Assembly: GCA_016791465.1 (NCBI GenBank)
Contig: JAEUWE010000315.1
Span: 1 to 12,535 of the forward strand
Length of the DNA: 12,535 bases
Source: Pseudobdellovibrionaceae bacterium
Lineage (GTDB): Bacteria > Bdellovibrionota > Bdellovibrionia > Bdellovibrionales > JAMPXM01
Direction: 5' to 3'
Shown here: piece by piece, positions 7,889 to 12,535 of the stretch
How positions within the stretch are numbered: position 1 is the first letter of the stretch
Layout: each line of letters opens with the position of its first letter
The notes under the pieces: model-generated
Databases searched by the model: none
What the model saw: only the letters and a program-made list of their open reading frames with translations
Told to the model about the DNA's origin: nothing
Position numbers and translations under genes: made by a program

Positions 7889-7982
7889 GAGGCTCTCCAT
7901 AGGACGCCCTTCAAGGGGGCGTAATGTCAGATCAACGAGTGATACTTATAGCTGACCAGCTAATGGGAATGTACCTGATTTA
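7889..7982. promoter_or_regulatory. Intergenic leader of the radical SAM gene with a hairpin and a 9-base direct repeat
   Basis: This gap separates the methyltransferase stop from the radical SAM start, both on the - strand. A GC-rich inverted repeat (ACGCCC at 7904-7909, GGGCGT at 7917-7922) lies just before the upstream ATG candidate, and the 3' arm as transcribed on the - strand would cover the AGGG that could serve as that start's binding site. The 9-mer ATCAACGAG occurs at 7931-7939 and again at 7982-7990. There is an AT-rich TATAAG on the - strand near 7950 but no matching -35 box, so I do not call a promoter. No T-run follows the hairpin, so it is not a standard terminator. Confidence 0.35.
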
Positions 7983-8621
7983 TCAACGAGGATTTTCGTC
8001 AAGGCGAGCAATTCCGCGGGTAAAAAAAGCCATCGGGCGGCATCCCGGAACAAAACCTTCTTCAACATCGACAAGTTGGAATCCGGCCATCTCGATCTCA
8101 GCCCGTATATCGTGATCAACCCGACATCCATCCGCTATTTTCTGCTGAATTGGAGACCAAACCTTCTGTAGAGATCGGAGCCGTCCTCGGCCCTTCTGCG
8201 AGCAGAGGCCATGTTCTATGAAAATTAGCTTTCCAGAAGGCTTGAGGACCCGCCGAACTTCGGCAAGCACAGCCGGAATGGCACCAACGCTGCATAGCGT
8301 CCAGGTCGATACGACCGTATCAACCGAATGGTCCTGGAGAGGAATTTTCTGTGCCCCTGCCTTAACGAAAAGTACCGGAAACCGAACACTCCGCATCCGC
8401 GCTCGAAACTGGGGACTATCGTCAAACTCGCGATCCAGCGCCATTAACTCTCTGGTATTGCTGCCATAATAGGGAAGATTCAGACCCGATCCAAAACCAA
8501 TCTCCAGCACCAAACCCTCGGCGTGAGCCAACCACTGGCGTCGCATCCGCTCCGATTCATCTCGACGAACCGGGAAATTCGTCAATTGTCGGCTTAACAT
8601 CTGACTCAACCAACTCACCAT
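7983..8621 (-). CDS. Class I SAM-dependent methyltransferase (Methyltransf_11/METTL7-like)
   Basis: A 212-residue cytosolic methyltransferase. SAM-binding motif I is VLEIGFGSGLNLPYY (38-52), the acidic end of strand 2 is LDREF (62-66), the post-motif AQKIPLQDHSVDTVVSTWTLCSV spans about 90-112, and VLKPSGKLIFIEHG (125-138) is the motif II-III region. The later W-x(8-10)-DGCRVDHD segment (155-171) and C-terminal PGCRPMAFFTRG are typical of the UbiE/METTL7-like group rather than of sugar O-methyltransferases. Substrate (lipid, quinone, small molecule or sugar) is not evident. The ATG at 8621 is chosen over a GTG at 8627 and an ATG at 8600; none has a clear binding site. It heads the - strand group with the radical SAM gene, about 95 bases downstream, and is divergent from the sugar transferase gene. 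Confidence 0.88.
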   Translation of the reverse strand: MVSWLSQMLSRQLTNFPVRRDESERMRRQWLAHAEGLVLEIGFGSGLNLPYYGSNTRELMALDREFDDSPQFRARMRSVRFPVLFVKAGAQKIPLQDHSVDTVVSTWTLCSVGAIPAVLAEVRRVLKPSGKLIFIEHGLCSQKGRGRLRSLQKVWSPIQQKIADGCRVDHDIRAEIEMAGFQLVDVEEGFVPGCRPMAFFTRGIARLDENPR

Positions 8622-8666
8622 ACACACCAGAACACTGTTACCCGAAGGGCCACCACGAAAAAGGGT
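8622..8666. other. Divergent intergenic region between methyltransferase and sugar transferase
   Basis: Only about 45 bases separate the two divergent starts, so promoters for both genes must lie within or overlap the opposite gene's 5' coding region. I find no convincing -35/-10 pair on either strand; the only structure seen is a tiny CCC-GAA-GGG hairpin at 8641-8649. Confidence 0.4.
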
Positions 8667-10160
8667 TTGAGAGCACCCTGCTTCTCAAGTAACTTGCTTC
8701 CCGTGTCAATCAGCACCCAGTCTCCATCTTCTGAATCGATAACGGGCTCGGCGTTTTTAGACCAGGCGCCGCTCAAAGATGTTGTCGCGTTCCGACAGGG
8801 CCGAACGGGACGCCGGATCGTCGCGGTCATCGCCGACGTTGTGATCTATTACGCAATTGCGTTGGCTGTACGGCAGCTCATGCCAGCATTCTTCGTCGTA
8901 CCGTACGACATTGAACAAATTGTTGCGGTTGGCCTCATTCTTTTCGTCGTTCTCCATGTCTTTGATCTCTATAACTTGGATTCACAGATTTCAGGCCTTC
9001 GAGCTCCGCCCCGCGCGATTGTGGCAAACCTCATCACTATTGGGCTTTCATTACCGGTCGCGTATGTGCTGAAACGCCACCTCCAAACCAATTGGTCTGT
9101 TTATTTTGGGCCATGTATTAGCCTCGGCATTTTTGGAGCATGGGCCACCAGTTCTCGGCTTGTCGCCGGCCGACTCTTTAAAGAACGTGCAACCAAGCTC
9201 CATTGGCTTGCAATCGGCAAGACAGAGTCGCTCCGCCTGTTCTTAAATGACTTCGCAAAAAAGGAAAACCAGGGCACTGTTCACTGCCTGGTGCCAGACT
9301 CAGAGCGGGCAACCGCTGAAGCTGCGGAAATCTCGTTGATTGCAAAATGGAGCGAACTTCCGAATTTGCTCGAACGCAAATGGACCGGAATCATCATCTG
9401 CGACTCGCTGTCATTTGAAGAGAGTCTCTTTAATCGCCTGATGATGACCCGCCTACAAGGCGCCAAGATCCTTGATCTCACTGAGTTTTATGAACACATT
9501 TGGTTCAAAGTTCCGGTCTTCTATCTACGAGACGGTTGGTTTGCGCTCTCCCCTGGATTCGATCTCCTTCACAATCCAATCGGCTTGAGAATTAAACGAA
9601 TTATCGACGTCTTGTTGGCTTCGACACTGTTGGTTCTGACTACGCCGATTATGGCCATAGCGGCGGTGTTGATAAAACTGACAAGCCCCGGCCCCATCGT
9701 TTATCGACAGGTTCGAACAGGTCTCGGCGGAAAGAACTTCATCATTTACAAGTTTCGCTCAATGGTCGGCGACGCAGAAAAAAATGGCGCCCAGTGGGCA
9801 CAGAAAAACGATTCGCGAATCACACCCATTGGACAGTTTTTACGAATCAGTCGCATCGACGAACTTCCGCAGCTGATCAATGTTCTTAAAGGCGAAATGA
9901 GCTTCATTGGGCCTCGTCCTGAACGTCCGGAGATGAATGCTGAACTTGAGAAGGTCATACAATACTATAACCTTCGCCATCTTGTGCCTCCGGGCATCAC
10001 GGGGTGGGCGCAATGTCTTTACGGTTATGGTTCGTCCGTTGAGGACTCGCGTGAAAAGCTGCAGTACGATCTCTACTACATCAAAAACTACTCACTTCTG
10101 ATCGACGTCGCCATTCTCCTAAAAACCGTCCGTGTTGTGCTCTTTGGCCGCGGACGCTAG
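8667..10160 (+). CDS. Polyprenyl-phosphate sugar-1-phosphate transferase (initiating, WbaP/EpsB-like)
   Basis: An inner-membrane enzyme of about 497 residues that transfers a sugar-1-phosphate from a nucleotide sugar to undecaprenyl phosphate, the first step of lipid-linked glycan assembly. Four probable membrane helices lie at about 51-71, 83-104, 117-135 and 148-165, then a cytosolic Rossmann-like region (~176-270), then the catalytic bacterial sugar-transferase domain from 308: KRIIDV, the hydrophobic re-entrant helix (313-338), PGPIVYRQVRTG (341-352), YKFRSM (361-366), the catalytic Asp398-Glu399 in RIDELPQL, and FIGPRPERPE (413-422). The sequence and the WFALSPGFD segment resemble the EpsB family. 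The start is uncertain: TTG at 8667 has no well-spaced binding site; TTG 8694 and GTG 8703 are alternatives, and the first internal ATG (codon 72) would remove the first helix. It ends 4 bases from the convergent dehydratase gene. Sugar specificity unknown. Confidence 0.92.
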   Translation: MRAPCFSSNLLPVSISTQSPSSESITGSAFLDQAPLKDVVAFRQGRTGRRIVAVIADVVIYYAIALAVRQLMPAFFVVPYDIEQIVAVGLILFVVLHVFDLYNLDSQISGLRAPPRAIVANLITIGLSLPVAYVLKRHLQTNWSVYFGPCISLGIFGAWATSSRLVAGRLFKERATKLHWLAIGKTESLRLFLNDFAKKENQGTVHCLVPDSERATAEAAEISLIAKWSELPNLLERKWTGIIICDSLSFEESLFNRLMMTRLQGAKILDLTEFYEHIWFKVPVFYLRDGWFALSPGFDLLHNPIGLRIKRIIDVLLASTLLVLTTPIMAIAAVLIKLTSPGPIVYRQVRTGLGGKNFIIYKFRSMVGDAEKNGAQWAQKNDSRITPIGQFLRISRIDELPQLINVLKGEMSFIGPRPERPEMNAELEKVIQYYNLRHLVPPGITGWAQCLYGYGSSVEDSREKLQYDLYYIKNYSLLIDVAILLKTVRVVLFGRGR

Positions 10161-10164
10161 GAAA

Positions 10165-11154
10165 TCAAAGCGTGTACTGATTTGTTTTGTAGAGCCTTAA
10201 GTTCTCAGGCTGAGTGAACCATCGGATTGTTTCCGTAAGTCCTTTTTCAAGAGAATACCGAGGCTCAAACCCGGTCAAACTTCGAATCTGAGTGTTGTCA
10301 CACCAGAGACGAAAAACCTCTGACTTCTCAGGTCGAATTCTTTCGCCCTGAACGGCCGGATGAACATCGGCCTGCATAAGTTTCGCAATTAAACTAAAAA
10401 CTGCTTCCATGGTCACTTCGTAGTTAGAGCCAATATTAACAGCACGGCCGACCGCTTGGTCACACTGGCTCAAACGCCACATACCGTCGCATGTGTCCAA
10501 AACAAAATTGAGATCACGGGTTGGAGTGAGATCACCGACGCTGATCTCTTTCTTGCCGGCCGCGATCTGAGAAATAATGGACGGGATAATTGCTCGCGCA
10601 GACTGCCGCGGACCATAGGTATTAAACGGTCGCGCAACAACGACAGGCAGTTTAAATGCATTGAAGTAACTCAGAGCCATACTGTCGGCGCCAATCTTTG
10701 AGGCACTATAGGGAGACTGCGGTTGTAAGGGATGTTTCTCGTCAATTGGCACATACTGAGCCGTGCCGTAAACCTCGCTTGTCGACGTATGAATAAATCT
10801 TTTCACTCCATTTTCAAGAGCGGCCAAACACATATGCGAAGTGCCGACGACGTTGGTCTGAATATAAGTGTCAGGAGCATGATACGAATACGGAATCGCA
10901 ATCAGCGCTGCGAGATGGAATACGATGTCGATGTCTTTGGTAATCGTTCGGCAAAAGTGCGGATCGCGAATATCACCTAAAACCACTTCAAGATTTTCCG
11001 GCTTCTTGGATTCCGCAGAAAAAGCGTCGAGCCAGCCCCAACTCCCCAATGAGTTATAAAGACAAAGTGCGCGCACCTGCAGTCCTTTGCCAAGAAGGTA
11101 CTCGGTAAGATGCGATCCGATAAAACCATCAGCGCCGGTGACTAGAACTCGCAT
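10165..11154 (-). CDS. legB: NAD-dependent 4,6-dehydratase, LegB-like
   Basis: A 329-residue extended SDR. LegB removes water from UDP- or GDP-GlcNAc to give the 4-keto-6-deoxy sugar that starts legionaminic acid synthesis. The cofactor motif is GADGFIG (7-13), FHLAA at 79-83, the active-site segment HTSTSEVYG (122-130) holds the Thr and Ser-Glu of dehydratases, and Tyr149/Lys153 lie in SPYSASKIGADSMA. ARPFNTYGPRQSARAIIP (174-191), DLTPTRDLNFV, NIGSNYEVT (240-248) and RPEKSEVFRLWCDN (274-287) are stretches I recognise as strongly conserved in LegB. The ATG at 11154 is preferred over the frame's upstream extension to 11190 because GAGGAG lies 6 bases before it and MRVLVTG then begins the fold. 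It is the last gene of the right-hand - operon. GDP versus UDP substrate is not visible. The assignment is by motif recall, not database search. Confidence 0.87.
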   Translation of the reverse strand: MRVLVTGADGFIGSHLTEYLLGKGLQVRALCLYNSLGSWGWLDAFSAESKKPENLEVVLGDIRDPHFCRTITKDIDIVFHLAALIAIPYSYHAPDTYIQTNVVGTSHMCLAALENGVKRFIHTSTSEVYGTAQYVPIDEKHPLQPQSPYSASKIGADSMALSYFNAFKLPVVVARPFNTYGPRQSARAIIPSIISQIAAGKKEISVGDLTPTRDLNFVLDTCDGMWRLSQCDQAVGRAVNIGSNYEVTMEAVFSLIAKLMQADVHPAVQGERIRPEKSEVFRLWCDNTQIRSLTGFEPRYSLEKGLTETIRWFTQPENLRLYKTNQYTL

Positions 11155-11160
11155 AACACT

Positions 11161-11166
11161 CTCCTC
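11161..11166 (-). promoter_or_regulatory. Strong ribosome binding site that decides the dehydratase start
   Basis: GAGGAG on the - strand, 6 bases before ATG at 11154, in the 13-base gap after the upstream SDR stop. It rules against the longer start at 11190, which would lie inside that SDR gene. Confidence 0.65.
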
Positions 11167-11167
11167 G

Positions 11168-11929
11168 TTACCAGGCCGACCATCCACCATCGACCATTAT
11201 AGTTTGTCCAGTGATGTAAGACGCAGCAGGGCTACACAAAAACGCAACGACTCCCGAAATATCACTCGGCTGCCCCATGCGTCCCAACGGAACATTCTGC
11301 TGATAAGCCTCAACAAAAGACTGCGGTTGAGCATTAAAAATCCCGCCCGGACAGATCACATTCGATCGAATCCCATTGGCACCATAGGCAGTTGCAATAT
11401 ATCGAGATAACCCCGCCACTCCAGCTTTAATTGCTGCATAGGGCGACGGATTTTGCATCGGCGTTCCGTTATAAATGGATAGATCGGGCCCCAACTCTCC
11501 GTAGATAGAGCCAAAGTTGACCAGTATTCCCTCGCATTTTTCATCAATACAGCGCTGAACCGCAAGTTGTGAAAATGCAAAAGCAGATCCTAGCTGCATT
11601 TGTACGTTCTTATCAAAATCGACCTGCTTAACATTGAGAAAACCTAGTTTTCCCCAGTTTTCAGTTCGCGGATAGGCCGCATGAATAAATGCCCAACGTC
11701 TAGCACCACTCTTGATAGATCCAACGTAGGCTGTCAGTTGATCCGCATCGGATGCATCAAGATGTTGAAAATGAAACTTGGGATGCTCAAGTTCTGGGCT
11801 TCGAACATCACACCCAAAAACCTCAGCGCCCTGCTCAAGAAGGGTCAGCGCACAAGCCTTCCCAATCGTGCCCGCCGCGCCAGTCAAGATACAAACCGTG
11901 TCTTTAAGACCAAACATCACGCTCTGCAT
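11168..11929 (-). CDS. Short-chain dehydrogenase/reductase, PtmA-like (SDR 4)
   Basis: A 253-residue SDR with cofactor motif TGAAGTIG (16-23) and Asp41 at the end of strand 2, favouring NAD(H). HAAY (83-86) replaces NNAG, the catalytic residues are Ser141 (FGSIYG), Tyr164 and Lys168 (YAAIK), and SYITGQTIMVDGGW closes the domain. The Ser-Tyr spacing is 23 residues, with PDLSIYNGTPM inserted; the insertion, YAAIK and GGIFNAQPQSF look very like what I recall of Campylobacter PtmA, an oxidoreductase of the legionaminate/GDP-glucosamine branch. AGGAG is 6 bases before the ATG and overlaps the end of the preceding oxidoreductase gene, so the two are probably coupled. It lies directly upstream of the LegB-like gene, which supports a role in the same sugar pathway. 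Precise substrate not determined. Confidence 0.9.
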   Translation of the reverse strand: MQSVMFGLKDTVCILTGAAGTIGKACALTLLEQGAEVFGCDVRSPELEHPKFHFQHLDASDADQLTAYVGSIKSGARRWAFIHAAYPRTENWGKLGFLNVKQVDFDKNVQMQLGSAFAFSQLAVQRCIDEKCEGILVNFGSIYGELGPDLSIYNGTPMQNPSPYAAIKAGVAGLSRYIATAYGANGIRSNVICPGGIFNAQPQSFVEAYQQNVPLGRMGQPSDISGVVAFLCSPAASYITGQTIMVDGGWSAW

Positions 11930-11932
11930 AGC

Positions 11933-12535
11933 TCACTCCTCAGAATTTTTCCCGAAATTCGTCCCTTGGCGCAGCACCCGTCGATTGGTATCAGAACACT
12001 CAGCCAGCGACCAGGGTGACTTCTCGTTCGCCCGAATTGCTGCCAAGACCGCTTTTGCTTGCCGATCAAAAAGCGCTTCGCGAGTAATCGAGTAGTCTTT
12101 CAATTCAGAACCTGCTTTTGACGCAATTTCGATTTTCGACGTCAAGAGATCTCCACGAACGACCACCTCAGGAAACACGACTTCAAATTCTCGACGAGCG
12201 ACTGGCCGATAGTAATCAAGGTGAACAGTGCCAATGACGCCACCGCTGTGCTTTGTCAGTGATGCACAATCGTCGATCGAGTCAATCTCAAGACGACTCA
12301 CTTTGGCCAATCGGCCCGAGATCGACTGGTAGGGACCAAACCAATAAGAAGCAAAGTCAAACTCATGAATGAGATCGATGTGAACGCCACCACCTAACCT
12401 CGCCGACGAGCTATAAAGGCTGCGATAGTCACGACCAGGTCGCCAATCCGGAAGATAGCTTCCACAGTAAAGCGAGTAGCCAATGGCTTTTCCATACGTG
12501 CCACTTTGGATCAAGTCATAGACAGCTTTGATCAT
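11933..12535 (-). CDS. Gfo/Idh/MocA family oxidoreductase, C-terminal part (5' partial)
   Basis: The frame is open to the window edge, so the N-terminal NAD-binding half is missing; the ATG at the last three bases is probably internal. About 200 residues remain, matching the C-terminal alpha/beta domain of Gfo/Idh/MocA enzymes, which oxidise, reduce or epimerise sugars: WRPGRDYRSLYS (31-42), then RLGGGVHIDLIHEFDFASYWFG spanning about 46-67 with the family's Asp54 and catalytic-region His57, then strands ending FDRQAKAVLAAI (157-168) and a terminal helix. The stop is three bases before the next ATG and lies between that gene's binding site and its start, so the pair is tightly coupled. With the SDR and LegB homologue downstream, it probably acts on a nucleotide sugar or nonulosonate, for instance by redox epimerisation, which is inference. 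Without the N-terminal half cofactor preference cannot be read. Confidence 0.87.
   Translation of the reverse strand: MIKAVYDLIQSGTYGKAIGYSLYCGSYLPDWRPGRDYRSLYSSSARLGGGVHIDLIHEFDFASYWFGPYQSISGRLAKVSRLEIDSIDDCASLTKHSGGVIGTVHLDYYRPVARREFEVVFPEVVVRGDLLTSKIEIASKAGSELKDYSITREALFDRQAKAVLAAIRANEKSPWSLAECSDTNRRVLRQGTNFGKNSEE

Noticed and set aside
10162..10190. AAATCA/TGATTT inverted repeat followed by GTTTTGT as a terminator for the sugar transferase
   Set aside because: A 6-base stem with a single G-C pair and a 10-base loop is too weak to call, and it lies inside the dehydratase gene's 3' end.
1..12535. tRNA, rRNA, CRISPR, insertion sequence or transposase
   Set aside because: Reading both strands gave no tRNA-like cloverleaf, repeat array, transposase-like protein or long terminal inverted repeats; nearly every base is accounted for by metabolic genes.

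Overview
The window is an accessory surface-polysaccharide locus from what looks like a Gram-negative bacterium. It holds 13 protein genes, two of them cut by the window edges, and no RNA genes, insertion sequences or CRISPR. Coding density is near total; the longest non-coding stretches are about 95 and 45 bases, so no gene-free stretch exceeds 300 bases. Base composition looks balanced (about half G+C by eye) and similar throughout. A deltaproteobacterial or Bdellovibrio-like host would fit, but this is a guess from gene content and composition, not from any marker gene.

Layout. (1) Positions 2-5587, + strand: a tight operon of a NeuB-type nonulosonate synthase fused to a TIM-barrel isomerase-like domain, a NeuA-type CMP-sugar synthetase, an SDR oxidoreductase, a free-standing TIM-barrel isomerase/epimerase, and two more SDRs. 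Most neighbours overlap by 1-4 bases. (2) Positions 5602-8621, - strand: a class I methyltransferase, a B12-binding-type radical SAM protein and a family 2 glycosyltransferase. (3) Positions 8667-10160, + strand: a polyprenyl-phosphate sugar-1-phosphate transferase, the usual first enzyme of lipid-linked glycan assembly. (4) Positions 10165-12535, - strand: a Gfo/Idh/MocA oxidoreductase (partial), a PtmA-like SDR and a LegB-like NAD-dependent 4,6-dehydratase.

How the genes fit together. LegB, NeuB and NeuA homologues point to synthesis and CMP activation of a nonulosonic (sialic-acid-like) sugar, probably legionaminic-acid-related. Four SDRs, two TIM-barrel domains and a Gfo/Idh enzyme are more redox and isomerase capacity than the textbook legionaminate route needs, which suggests either a dedicated precursor branch or an unusual side-chain-modified product. 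The sugar-phosphate transferase and glycosyltransferase suggest the product enters a lipid-linked O-antigen, capsule or exopolysaccharide. The LegC aminotransferase, LegH acetyltransferase, LegG hydrolysing epimerase, a CMP-sugar-dependent transferase, flippase and polymerase are not in the window and would have to lie outside it.

Most promising for novelty: the synthase-TIM fusion beside its redox suite, and three SDRs that share a long insertion between the catalytic Ser and Tyr.
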